Assembly (NCBI GenBank): GCA_043782425.1
Contig: JAYWAM010000300.1
Span: forward strand, 1 to 9,741
Reading direction: 5' to 3'
Source of the DNA: JAYWAM01 sp043782425
GTDB taxonomy: Bacteria > Pseudomonadota > Gammaproteobacteria > Burkholderiales > Usitatibacteraceae
DNA: 9,741 bases
The notes under the pieces were generated by a model that searched no databases, was not told where the DNA came from, and saw only the letters and a program-made list of their open reading frames with translations. Within the stretch, counting starts at the first letter, position 1; the number at the start of each line of letters is the position of its first letter. Position numbers and translations under genes: made by a program. Shown piece after piece: positions 1 to 6,556 of this stretch.

Positions 1-93
1 TGCAAGGCTAGATACTTGGCCCGTGGCTAGCGGTTACCAAGGCGGGACTCACACCCGCTCGATTGTGCGACATTGCCAAGCCGCAACCAAGCC

Positions 94-131
94 TGACCCT
101 GTCATGTGACCCTGTCATGATGACCCTGTCA
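94..131. repeat. Short imperfect tandem repeat
   Basis: The 11-mer TGACCCTGTCA occurs three times, at 94-104, 107-117 and 121-131. The first two copies belong to a 13-base unit ending in TG, and the third is displaced by one extra base. A fragment of the unit (CTGTCA) follows at 132-137. It lies in non-coding sequence and looks like slippage-generated repetition. No function is apparent. Confidence 0.7.
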
Positions 132-139
132 CTGTCATT

Positions 140-193
140 GATGGGTATCGCTGCGCTCAACCCATCCTACGTTTGTTGCGCTCAACCCATCCT
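140..193. repeat. REP-like palindromic repeat plus truncated second copy
   Basis: GATGGGT at 140-146 and ACCCATC at 160-166 are perfect reverse complements and can form a hairpin. The right part of the unit, TGCGCTCAACCCATCCT, is present at 152-168 and again exactly at 177-193, a 17-bp direct repeat that looks like a second, truncated copy. Read on the minus strand (170 to 140), the unit has the same layout as the repeat at 5698-5726: it starts GTAGG and has a GC-CAGCG centre between complementary arms. Such palindromic units occur in intergenic regions of many proteobacteria; the assignment to a family is by resemblance only. Confidence 0.6.
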
Positions 194-340
194 TGCTTCC
201 CAGTAGCCGAACGGTACGCGAAGTTTATACAGTAGGCGCCATCGACGTTACGCTTGTCGCGCGTCAGCGTATCGAGTTTGTATTCCATCACCTAAAAAAG
301 ACCGTACTGTGATCTTGGAAACGCAAGCCCGCCTAATGGC

Positions 341-1633
341 TCACCATCTGCCATATTGACGAACAACACCGTGCCAAAACGCATTAGCTTCACGGCCTAA
401 TGACGTTTCGCTCGACTTGGCGGTAGAATTTGCCGCAGTCTGCACCATCACGAGTTTGAGTTGGGGATCGACAAAAATCATTTGCCCGTAAACGCCGATT
501 AACGCAAAGCGCCTTTGCTCGCCGGGAAACAGCCAGAACAAGTAGCCGTAACCATAGTATGGCGTGGCGCGATTCGGGCGGAATGCAATCGGAACGCGAT
601 GCCAGTCTGTTGCTTCCAGAAGATAGTCGCGCGAGATGATTTGTTTCCGTTGCGGATCGCCAGGTAGCGCGCCGTCGTTGGCGAGAACCATGCCTAATCG
701 GGCGTAGTCTCTGAGTGTGGCGTTAAATCTGCCCCCCGCAAGTTCAAGGCCGGTTTTGTCGGCGCGCCACAAGGCCGAAGTTTCGGCGCCAATTGCTTGC
801 CATAAGCGCGGGGTGAGATATTCGCTCATGCTCATTCCCGTTGCGCCACGCAGGACAGCAGCCAATACGTCAGCCTGCGCGCTTGCATATGAGAAGCGGG
901 AGCCTTGCAGTGACTCACGCGCGGTGATGACTTTCGCGGCTGCCTCTATGCCGTCGCGCGCAACTGCGGCGCCAAAGCGTGCCGCGTCATCCTTTCCGTT
1001 GTATTCCTCTGTATATCGAGCGCCAGAGGCCATGCGCAACAGGTTGCGGATGGTCGTTTCACCGAGTAGTGTGCCCGTGAGATTGGCGGCGTAGCGGTCG
1101 GCGCGATCATCCAGCGATTTGATTTTGCCCTCCTGTAGGGCGATGCCGATCGCCAGCGAGGTGATCGACTTCGCCATTGAGTTTGACAAGAAACGTTGCG
1201 CTGCTTGACGCTCATACTGATAGCGCTCGACTTGAATGACGCCATCTTTTACGATCATCAAGCCCATGATGCGCTGGCGCGACAAGTAGTCGTCGAGTGT
1301 CAGGTTTCCGAGATCATCGATGGCCCATCGAATCGGCGGCTCTTGCTTTGCGCGCGCTAAGTGCAGGGGGGACTTGCTGGGTTCGAGTACGTTGGACCGC
1401 CCGCCAAAAATACCGCTGATTTCTCCTTGCGCCGTGAATGAGCCTACGCGCACAGATTCGTCAAAAAACCATGTTTTTGCCGTACCGATTGGATAGCCTT
1501 GCCTCTTGCCGAGTTTGTCCTCATCGGGTGCGGCATAGATGGCGTGATGCAAGCTGAAAAGGGTCATTGCCGTGAGCAGCGCTTTCGCAAATGTATCCGC
1601 GCGCTGAAAAAATTGAACGAGAACTTGCATCAC
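341..1633 (-). CDS. Exported serine hydrolase, beta-lactamase (class C)/AmpC-like fold
   Basis: A 430-residue protein of the large serine beta-lactamase-related family, which includes AmpC-like enzymes, esterases and 6-aminohexanoate-dimer hydrolase relatives. Residues 1-35 form a signal peptide with a hydrophobic core and a likely cut near IYA-AP, so it should act in the periplasm or outside the cell. The nucleophile motif is S152-M-A-K155 (SxxK), the second motif tyrosine is probably Y249 in FSYAS, and the third motif is GVYGQ (380-384) instead of KTG. That last feature is more typical of esterase/amidase-type members than of true beta-lactamases. Two starts are possible: GTG at 1633, overlapping the regulator stop as GTGA, or ATG at 1630, overlapping it as TGATG. 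Either way it is translationally coupled to the two-component genes upstream. The family assignment is firm. The substrate is unknown, and antibiotic resistance should not be assumed. Confidence 0.88.
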   Translation of the reverse strand: MMQVLVQFFQRADTFAKALLTAMTLFSLHHAIYAAPDEDKLGKRQGYPIGTAKTWFFDESVRVGSFTAQGEISGIFGGRSNVLEPSKSPLHLARAKQEPPIRWAIDDLGNLTLDDYLSRQRIMGLMIVKDGVIQVERYQYERQAAQRFLSNSMAKSITSLAIGIALQEGKIKSLDDRADRYAANLTGTLLGETTIRNLLRMASGARYTEEYNGKDDAARFGAAVARDGIEAAAKVITARESLQGSRFSYASAQADVLAAVLRGATGMSMSEYLTPRLWQAIGAETSALWRADKTGLELAGGRFNATLRDYARLGMVLANDGALPGDPQRKQIISRDYLLEATDWHRVPIAFRPNRATPYYGYGYLFWLFPGEQRRFALIGVYGQMIFVDPQLKLVMVQTAANSTAKSSETSLGREANAFWHGVVRQYGRW

Positions 1634-2235
1634 CTGACGTCCATCATGCGTTTCACCAAATCCGCCAGCGACGCAACTTGCAGCTTGCCCATCACTATTT
1701 TGCGGTGACGCTCCACGGTTTTAATGCTGATGCCAAGATCCATGGCGATAACCTTGTTGAGTTTGCCGGTGACGACCAGGTCTAGTATCTCGCGTTCGCG
1801 CGGGCCGAGTTGTGTGAGGCGTTCCTTGAATGCGGCATCCGCCGTGCGCGGCGCGTGTTCGCGGCCATGCGCGGCGCGGCGGATGGCGCACAGCAACTGT
1901 TCCTCGTCGAAGGGTTTTTCGAGGAAGTCGAGCGCGCCTTTTCTGATGGCTTCGACGGCCATCGGCACGTCGCCATGCGCGGTGATGAACACCGTCGGCA
2001 CGTCTATGCCTTTTTGCAGCAGCCGGTCCTGAAGTTCGAGTCCCGTCATGCCGGGCATGCGCACATCGAGCAGCAGGCAGGCGCGCGCGTGCGGCTGGAA
2101 GACGCGCAGGAACTCGTCCGCCGTGCGGTATTCGGCGACGCTCATGCCGTGGCTCTCGAGCAACCATGCGAGCGAGTCACGCAGCGCATCGTCATCATCG
2201 ACGATATGCACCAGGATTGCAGCCTCTAGGGTCAT
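1630..2235 (-). CDS. FixJ/NarL-type response regulator (DctR-like)
   Basis: A 201-residue two-component response regulator. Residues 5-120 are a receiver domain with the acidic pocket at D13-D15, the phospho-acceptor D57 in LLLDVRMPG, T85 in FITAHGD and K107 in the KPF motif. Residues about 138-198 are a LuxR-type helix-turn-helix (LGPREREIL and the recognition-helix stretch SIKTVERHR). I chose the ATG at 2235 because it overlaps the kinase stop as ATGA (2235-2232) and because the receiver fold starts right after it. An open frame runs 20 codons further upstream but would intrude into the kinase gene. FixJ-type regulators work with sigma70 promoters, so its likely target is the divergent TRAP promoter. 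In Rhodobacter, DctR of this type controls dctPQM; here that role is inferred from position. Confidence 0.9.
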   Translation of the reverse strand: MTLEAAILVHIVDDDDALRDSLAWLLESHGMSVAEYRTADEFLRVFQPHARACLLLDVRMPGMTGLELQDRLLQKGIDVPTVFITAHGDVPMAVEAIRKGALDFLEKPFDEEQLLCAIRRAAHGREHAPRTADAAFKERLTQLGPREREILDLVVTGKLNKVIAMDLGISIKTVERHRKIVMGKLQVASLADLVKRMMDVR

Positions 2236-4217
2236 TGCACCGCCGGAAGAGTAAAACGGAAGGTGCTGCCGCAGCCGGGGTTGCGTGTGAACCACAACTG
2301 CCCATCGTGCAGCTCGATAATCGAGCGGCAGATGTTGAGCCCGATTCCCATGCCGTTGGGCTTGGTGGTATAGAACGGCGAGAACAGTTGCGCTTCGAGG
2401 TCTTGATCGATGCCTTGACCCTGGTCGGCAATGGCGATTTCGGTGGTATGCGCGTCGCTATGCTCGCTGCTGATGGTGAGATAGCGCTGCGCGGCGGCGC
2501 TTTCATCCATCGACTCGATGGCGTTTTTAACCAGATTGAGGATCACTTGTTCAACCAGTATGCGGTCGGCAAGCACTTGCGGCAGATCATCGGCGAGCAA
2601 CAGTGTGATAGCGACATTGGCTTTTTCCGCCTCGACTTCGATCAGTTTTGCAACATCCTGGATGATGGCGTTGACATCGTTAGGCGTGCGTGTCGGCTCA
2701 CGGTTGCGCAGAAACTCGCGCACGCGACGCACCACTCCGCCTGCGCGCTCGGCCTGGATGCTGGCTTTTTCCAGCGCGTCCGTCAGCCCGGCGGCATCCC
2801 AGTTGCCCGAGCGCAGACGTTGCAGACAGCCGCGATTGTAGTTGGCGATGGCGGCAAGAGGCTGATTGATTTCGTGCGCCAGCGCCGAAGCCATTTCGCC
2901 CACCGTGAGCAGACGCGCCGTCTGAAGCAGTTTTTCGTGCTGCTGGCGGCTGACTTCCTCGGCGTGTTTACGGTCAGTGATGTCAGACACCATGTGCATG
3001 CGCACGGTGCGCCCATCAACCCAGCGTATCGCCTTGGCGCGCACCACGTACCAGCGCCCGGTGGCGAGATTTTCCAGCTCGGCCTTGAGCACCCCGGTCG
3101 GCTCCTCACCGCGTGCGTCGAGCAGGTCTGCGCGTAGGAAATGTGCACTGGGAGCAATATCGAACATACGCTCCAGTGCGGCGACGTCATGGCAACCGGG
3201 AAAAGTTTGGCGGCACGTCTGGTTGGCGAATAGCAACTCGTTATCCTCCAGACTGGCCACATAAACGCCGGCGTCAAGCGCATCAAGCACGGTGACAAAA
3301 CGTTCACGCGAAGCCTGCAACGCCTGGTCGGCCTGGACACGTTTATCGATGTGCTTACGCAGCGACCACATGCTCCACACGATGATGACAGACAACAGCA
3401 CGGTCATAGCACCGAGCATGCGTTGCGTGACCAGTGAATCGGTGCGGTACGAGGTGGCGCGCAGCTTGAGATCGCGCCACGGTAGGGTCATCGCCACCGA
3501 TTGGGTGAGAAAATCGTCTGCCACGTTTTTGCTGTCGAAGCCCGACAGCAATTCACCTTCGCTATCTATAAAAGCCACGCGGTACTTGTCCGAAAAGTCG
3601 CGCGGCACCAGGTGCTGCACCAGGCCGGAAAGTGAATACGTGGCGCTAAGGGTGCCTAAAAACCGCCCGTCGCTCATTACCGGGCTGTGGTATTCGATAT
3701 AGGAGCGGCCTTGATAGTCGTGGTAAGCGTGAGTGTAGGTTGAGCGGTTCATGGCTTCGGTGAGGCGCAGCATGCGCTCGATTTCCTCGGCTGTGGGACG
3801 CTCGCTGATGATTTCCGCCTGTATCCGGCGCGTCGGCGAGGCCCAGTTCATGGTGCCATTGGGCGCATTCCAGGCGATGCTGGTAATCGCCGGGCGGCGA
3901 CGCAGATAATCCTCGGCTTGCGTGCGTAGCGACGTTTCACTTTCAGCGTTGAGGGCGAAAGCGCGCGCCAGTTGATCCATGAATTCCTGGTCGGCGATCA
4001 GCTCGCGACTCAGGTCTACCTCAACACGCTGGATGTCGCGCATCAGGTTGTTACGCTGCACCTCAACCTCATGGCGCTGCAAGACCCACAACAGCGACAC
4101 TATCACCAGAACGAACAGCACCAAGCCCATGCCGGGCGCCAGCCACAGCCAGGAACGGCTGGTTTTGGAGTCGGCGCGCGGCGCGTGAGCGGTATGGATG
4201 CTAGTGGCTGGCGTCAT
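2232..4217 (-). CDS. Membrane-bound sensor histidine kinase (DctS/DctB-like) with PAS domain
   Basis: A 661-residue sensor kinase. Residues 24-46 and about 267-285 are membrane segments flanking a periplasmic sensing region of roughly 220 residues (FLGTLSATYSLSGL at 186-199 is typical of Cache/CHASE-like folds). A PAS domain follows (about 300-415, ending in VSDITDRKHAEE). The dimerisation domain has the phospho-acceptor H448 in ALAHEINQPLAAI, and the ATPase domain shows the N box NLVKNAIESM (561-570), DQGQGID (598-604), FSPFYTTK (612-619) and GMGIGL (622-627). All catalytic motifs are intact. It should sense an extracellular ligand and phosphorylate the regulator encoded by the next, overlapping gene. 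Its position divergent from the TRAP genes matches known dctSR layouts, so the ligand is probably the transported acid. No Shine-Dalgarno sequence precedes the ATG at 4217. Confidence 0.92.
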   Translation of the reverse strand: MTPATSIHTAHAPRADSKTSRSWLWLAPGMGLVLFVLVIVSLLWVLQRHEVEVQRNNLMRDIQRVEVDLSRELIADQEFMDQLARAFALNAESETSLRTQAEDYLRRRPAITSIAWNAPNGTMNWASPTRRIQAEIISERPTAEEIERMLRLTEAMNRSTYTHAYHDYQGRSYIEYHSPVMSDGRFLGTLSATYSLSGLVQHLVPRDFSDKYRVAFIDSEGELLSGFDSKNVADDFLTQSVAMTLPWRDLKLRATSYRTDSLVTQRMLGAMTVLLSVIIVWSMWSLRKHIDKRVQADQALQASRERFVTVLDALDAGVYVASLEDNELLFANQTCRQTFPGCHDVAALERMFDIAPSAHFLRADLLDARGEEPTGVLKAELENLATGRWYVVRAKAIRWVDGRTVRMHMVSDITDRKHAEEVSRQQHEKLLQTARLLTVGEMASALAHEINQPLAAIANYNRGCLQRLRSGNWDAAGLTDALEKASIQAERAGGVVRRVREFLRNREPTRTPNDVNAIIQDVAKLIEVEAEKANVAITLLLADDLPQVLADRILVEQVILNLVKNAIESMDESAAAQRYLTISSEHSDAHTTEIAIADQGQGIDQDLEAQLFSPFYTTKPNGMGIGLNICRSIIELHDGQLWFTRNPGCGSTFRFTLPAVQ

Positions 4218-4246
4218 GGTGTTTTGTTAACAGAGTTTTTCTTCTA

Positions 4247-4252
4247 CGTCAA
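4247..4252 (-). promoter_or_regulatory. Possible -35 box of the kinase operon
   Basis: On the minus strand TTGACG (4252-4247) matches five of six consensus -35 bases. The hexamer 17 bases downstream (TAACAA, 4229-4224) is a poor -10 box with three matches. If used, transcription would begin at about the kinase ATG itself (4217), which fits the absence of a ribosome binding site there. Weak candidate. Confidence 0.25.
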
Positions 4253-4268
4253 TGCTCGTAAACCCTAA

Positions 4269-4297
4269 TTGATAAGTGTCGGGGCGAGGCATATTAT
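4269..4297 (+). promoter_or_regulatory. Sigma70-type promoter of the TRAP operon
   Basis: TTGATA (4269-4274) and TATTAT (4292-4297) each match five of six consensus bases and are separated by exactly 17 bases. Transcription would start near 4304, giving a leader of about 124 bases before the binding-protein start at 4428. The site lies in the 210-bp divergent region shared with the kinase operon, where the FixJ-type regulator is expected to bind. No clear binding site for that regulator could be identified. Confidence 0.55.
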
Positions 4298-4337
4298 GGC
4301 TGAGCTTTCACAGCGCGCGGAGGTTTTGGCTGGTTTG

Positions 4338-4348
4338 GCACTCAGTGC
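4338..4348. promoter_or_regulatory. Small palindrome in the TRAP leader
   Basis: GCACT and AGTGC flank a single C (GCACTCAGTGC), a perfect 5-bp dyad about 35-45 bases downstream of the predicted start of transcription. It could be a protein-binding site, but a dyad this short also arises by chance. Confidence 0.2.
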
Positions 4349-4416
4349 AGCCCGATTTTCCGCTACATCAGAGATCAGGGAATCGCCTTTGCGAATAGAC
4401 CCCGATCCTAACCTAC

Positions 4417-4421
4417 AGGAG
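4417..4421 (+). promoter_or_regulatory. Ribosome binding site fixing the DctP start
   Basis: AGGAG sits six bases before the ATG at 4428. This and the Tat signal that begins right after that ATG rule out the in-frame upstream extension, which reaches back to 4269, as the real start. Confidence 0.8.
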
Positions 4422-4427
4422 AACTCT

Positions 4428-5582
4428 ATGAGCGATAACAATAGTGTCAAACCCGAAGTTTCCTCGCGCCGCAAATTTCTCGCCGGGGCTGCAGCAGCGG
4501 GCGGCACTGCCGCCCTCGGCTTTCCGGCCATCGTCAAAGCGCAAGGCCCGGTGACCATGCGTTGGCAGTCAACCTGGCCGACCAAGGATATTTTCCATGA
4601 ATACGCCGGAGATTTTGTAAAAAAAGTCAACGACATGTCGGGCGGCGACCTGAAAATCGAGCTGCTCCCTGCCGGCGCAGTGGTGAAACCATTCGATCTG
4701 ATCGACGCCGTGAGCAAAGGCACCCTCGACGGCGGCCACGGTGTGGTGGCCTACTGGTACGGCAAGAATTCGGCAATGGCTTTGTGGGGATCAGGCCCGG
4801 CGTTCGGCATGGACGCCAACATGCTGCTTTCATGGCACTACTATGGCGGCGGCAAGGTGATGCTGGAGGAAATTTACAAAGGGTTAAACCTCGATGTGGT
4901 GTCCTTTCTTTATGGCCCCATGCCTACCCAGCCGCTGGGCTGGTTTAAGAAACCCATCACCAAGCTGGCTGACTTCAAAGGGCTGAAGTACCGCACCGTG
5001 GGTCTTTCCATCGATATTTTCACCGGCATGGGCGCGGCAGTGAACGCGTTACCAGGCGGCGAAATTGTTCCCGCCATGGATCGCGGCCTGCTGGATGCGG
5101 CGGAATTTAACAACGCCTCTTCCGACAAGCTGTTGGGTTTTCCCGATGTATCCAAGGTGTGCATGCTGCAAAGCTATCACCAGTCCGCCGAACAATTCGA
5201 GATTTTGTTCAACAAGAAAAAATATGATGCATTGCCGGGCAAGCTCAAATCCGTTATTGCCAACGCGGTCGAAGCTTCGTCGGCCGATATGTCATGGAAA
5301 GCGGTGGATCGCTACTCCAAAGACTATATCGAATTACAGACCAAAAACGGTGTTAAGTTTTATAAGACCCCGGATGCGCTGTTGCAAGAGCAACTAAGTG
5401 TTTGGGAGAAGGTGGCAGACAAGAAGTCGCAAGAGAACCCCCTGTTCAAGAAAGTCTACGAGTCGCAGCGTGAGTTTGCGGAACGTGCGGTGCGCTGGCA
5501 GCAGGACACGGTGGTTTCTTCGCGTATGGCTTACAACCATTACTTCGCGAAAAAATCCCCGGCGCCTGCCAAGAAGAGCTGA
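4428..5582 (+). CDS. TRAP transporter substrate-binding protein, DctP family (TakP-like), Tat signal
   Basis: A 384-residue periplasmic binding protein that captures the substrate and delivers it to the DctQM membrane complex encoded downstream. The N-terminus has a twin-arginine signal: SRRKFL with R14-R15, an alanine/glycine-rich hydrophobic stretch to about residue 34, and a probable cut after VKA (38). The mature part shows DctP-family features, including WPTKDIFHEYAGDFVKKV near the start and the core FKGLKYRTVG (183-192), whose R189 should be the conserved arginine that binds the substrate carboxylate. The acidic residue E226 in LDAAEF corresponds by my reading to the metal/substrate-contacting Glu of TakP-like proteins, but F227 replaces the usual Trp. 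Overall resemblance is to the 2-oxoacid/lactate branch, so an organic acid is the likely ligand; the exact one is not readable. It is first gene of the operon, separated from the permease genes by repeat elements. Confidence 0.9.
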   Translation: MSDNNSVKPEVSSRRKFLAGAAAAGGTAALGFPAIVKAQGPVTMRWQSTWPTKDIFHEYAGDFVKKVNDMSGGDLKIELLPAGAVVKPFDLIDAVSKGTLDGGHGVVAYWYGKNSAMALWGSGPAFGMDANMLLSWHYYGGGKVMLEEIYKGLNLDVVSFLYGPMPTQPLGWFKKPITKLADFKGLKYRTVGLSIDIFTGMGAAVNALPGGEIVPAMDRGLLDAAEFNNASSDKLLGFPDVSKVCMLQSYHQSAEQFEILFNKKKYDALPGKLKSVIANAVEASSADMSWKAVDRYSKDYIELQTKNGVKFYKTPDALLQEQLSVWEKVADKKSQENPLFKKVYESQREFAERAVRWQQDTVVSSRMAYNHYFAKKSPAPAKKS

Positions 5583-5590
5583 TCCCAATG

Positions 5591-5692
5591 CTGTTCACTT
5601 AACCGTCCGTGGTGAGCTTGTCGAACCGCCTGTTCTCAACCAGAGCTCTTAGACAAGCTCAGGGCGAACGGGGATTTTTCAAATGTGAACAG
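5591..5692. repeat. 102-bp palindromic REP/MITE-like element
   Basis: The outer arms CTGTTCAC (5591-5598) and GTGAACAG (5685-5692) are perfect reverse complements. Inside them, 5603-5622 and 5652-5671 pair at 16 of 20 positions, including the unbroken 10-mer TGAGCTTGTC / GACAAGCTCA. The transcript could fold into one long hairpin with a loop of about 29 bases. The core GACAAGCTCAGGGCGAACGG is a palindromic repeat I recognise as widely dispersed in proteobacterial genomes. Lying between the DctP and DctQ genes, it may lower transcript levels of the permease genes or protect the upstream mRNA, as REP elements do in other transport operons. Confidence 0.75.
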
Positions 5693-5697
5693 CAGGT

Positions 5698-5792
5698 GTA
5701 GGGTGGATAAAGCACAGCGTATCCGCCACTCGCCACCCGTACGATATTTAAGCGTTGCGGTGGATCCGGCCTGCGGCCTTGATCCACCCTAC
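5698..5792. repeat. Pair of inverted REP-like units
   Basis: GTAGGGTGGAT (5698-5708) and ATCCACCCTAC (5782-5792) are a perfect 11-bp inverted repeat. Each end is itself part of a small hairpin. On the left, GGTGGATA pairs with TATCCGCC around an AGC-CAGCG centre. On the right, GGTGGATC (5759-5766) pairs with GATCCACC (5781-5788), with GGCC-TGC-GGCC inside. So two related units face each other across about 32 bases, the layout of a bacterial interspersed mosaic element. The left unit resembles the repeat at 140-170. Confidence 0.72.
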
Positions 5793-5929
5793 CCTTGAGT
5801 CCCACGCTGTATTCCGGTTCAAGGGAGTATCAATTCGGGCGGACAACTGAAGGCTGCGGCCTTTCCCCAAAAGATCGGGAGAGGGGGTGAGGTGGTGTTG
5901 CCGTAGAAAGAATCAACAGGAGTTTCAGA

Positions 5930-6556
5930 ATGCAAAAATATCTGCTCTTCATGGACAAAGTCAGCACCCGGCTGGGTCAGGCGTTTTCCTGGGCCATTGT
6001 GCTGCTCACCGCGTTGATTTCCTGGGAAGTCTTTTCGCGCTACGTGCTGAGCGCGCCGCACGCCTGGGTGTTCGATACGATGCTCATGCTTTACGGCGTG
6101 CTGTTCATGATGGCTGGCGCTTACACGCTTTCCAAGAACGGCCATGTGCGCGGCGATGTGCTCTATAGTTTTTTCCCGCCGCGGGTACAGGCGGGGTTCG
6201 ATCTGGTGCTGTACGTGGTTTTCTTTATTCCTGGCGTCGTGGCGCTCGCCTGGGCGGGCTACACCTTTGCCGCTGAATCGTGGGCCATCAGAGAGCATTC
6301 TTCCATCATGGCCGATGGCCCTCCTATCTATCAATTCAAGACTTTCATTCCCATAGCCGGGTCGCTATTGTTGCTACAGGGCTTGGTGGAAATCGTGCGT
6401 TGCGTCATCTGCCTTAAACAGGGGAAATGGCCATCGCGCGAGGAGGATGTCGAAGAAGTCGATGTCGATAAACTCAAAGAAATGGTGCACGTTAAAGACG
6501 AGGATATTGCCAAGCTCGATGCGCTGGTATTGGCCCGGGAAGGGGCGCGCAAATGA
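5930..6556 (+). CDS. TRAP transporter small permease, DctQ type
   Basis: A 208-residue membrane protein, the small subunit that partners DctM in a sodium- or proton-driven TRAP importer. Four membrane segments can be seen at about 17-37, 48-66, 91-112 and 137-160, the expected DctQ topology. Family-like stretches are SWEVFSRYVL (31-40) with the following HAWVFD, and the GHVRGDVLY loop (71-79). The start at 5930 has ACAGGAG eight bases upstream. The stop overlaps the DctM start (ATGA, 6553-6556), so the two subunits are translationally coupled. After the fourth segment there is a charged tail of about 45 residues (REEDVEEVDVDKLKEM and on), longer than the short tails usual in this family and presumably cytoplasmic. 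Confidence 0.9.
   Translation: MQKYLLFMDKVSTRLGQAFSWAIVLLTALISWEVFSRYVLSAPHAWVFDTMLMLYGVLFMMAGAYTLSKNGHVRGDVLYSFFPPRVQAGFDLVLYVVFFIPGVVALAWAGYTFAAESWAIREHSSIMADGPPIYQFKTFIPIAGSLLLLQGLVEIVRCVICLKQGKWPSREEDVEEVDVDKLKEMVHVKDEDIAKLDALVLAREGARK

Larger units (their letters stand above)
1..340. other. Gene-poor left flank
   Basis: No recognisable protein or RNA gene was found here. The stretch holds an imperfect tandem repeat (94-131) and palindromic or direct repeats (140-193), listed separately. The only open frame I could find that might matter is a 43-codon minus-strand one (288 to 157), whose end lies inside the repeats. On the minus strand, downstream of the hydrolase gene, a run of six T (complement of 294-299) follows a weak 4-bp stem (300-314, one G-T pair). 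That could be a poor intrinsic terminator for the three-gene operon, but I do not claim it as one. Confidence 0.5.
5583..5929. other. Long intra-operon gap filled by repeat elements
   Basis: The 347 bases between the binding-protein and small-permease genes contain no convincing gene. They hold a 102-bp palindromic element (5591-5692) and a pair of inverted repeat units (5698-5792), both listed separately. The remaining 130 bases (5800-5929) include a small stem AGGC-TGC-GGCCT-like sequence near 5850 and end with the ribosome binding site ACAGGAG (5916-5922) of the next gene. An overlapping minus-strand open frame (6334 to 5819) is a shadow of the permease gene. Confidence 0.75.

Noticed and set aside
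341..1633. Antibiotic-resistance beta-lactamase
   Set aside because: The protein has the fold and SxxK motif but GVYGQ in place of KTG, and sits in a transport-regulation operon; a general esterase/amidase role is more likely.
2166..3137. 323-codon plus-strand open frame antisense to the kinase gene
   Set aside because: It lies wholly opposite the intact kinase and regulator coding sequence, shows no domain I recognise and has the low-quality composition typical of a shadow frame in GC-rich DNA.
4336..4350. Possible sigma54 promoter (TGGCAC followed by TGCA)
   Set aside because: The GG-to-GC distance is two bases too short for a -24/-12 promoter, and the linked regulator is FixJ-type, not an NtrC-type sigma54 activator.
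4269..4427. In-frame upstream extension of the DctP gene (53 codons)
   Set aside because: The Tat signal peptide begins at 4428 behind a good AGGAG, and the extension overlaps the predicted promoter.
5819..6334. 171-codon minus-strand open frame across the gap and DctQ gene
   Set aside because: Most of it is antisense to the clear DctQ coding sequence; the translation is rich in His, Arg and Glu without any motif, as expected of a shadow frame.
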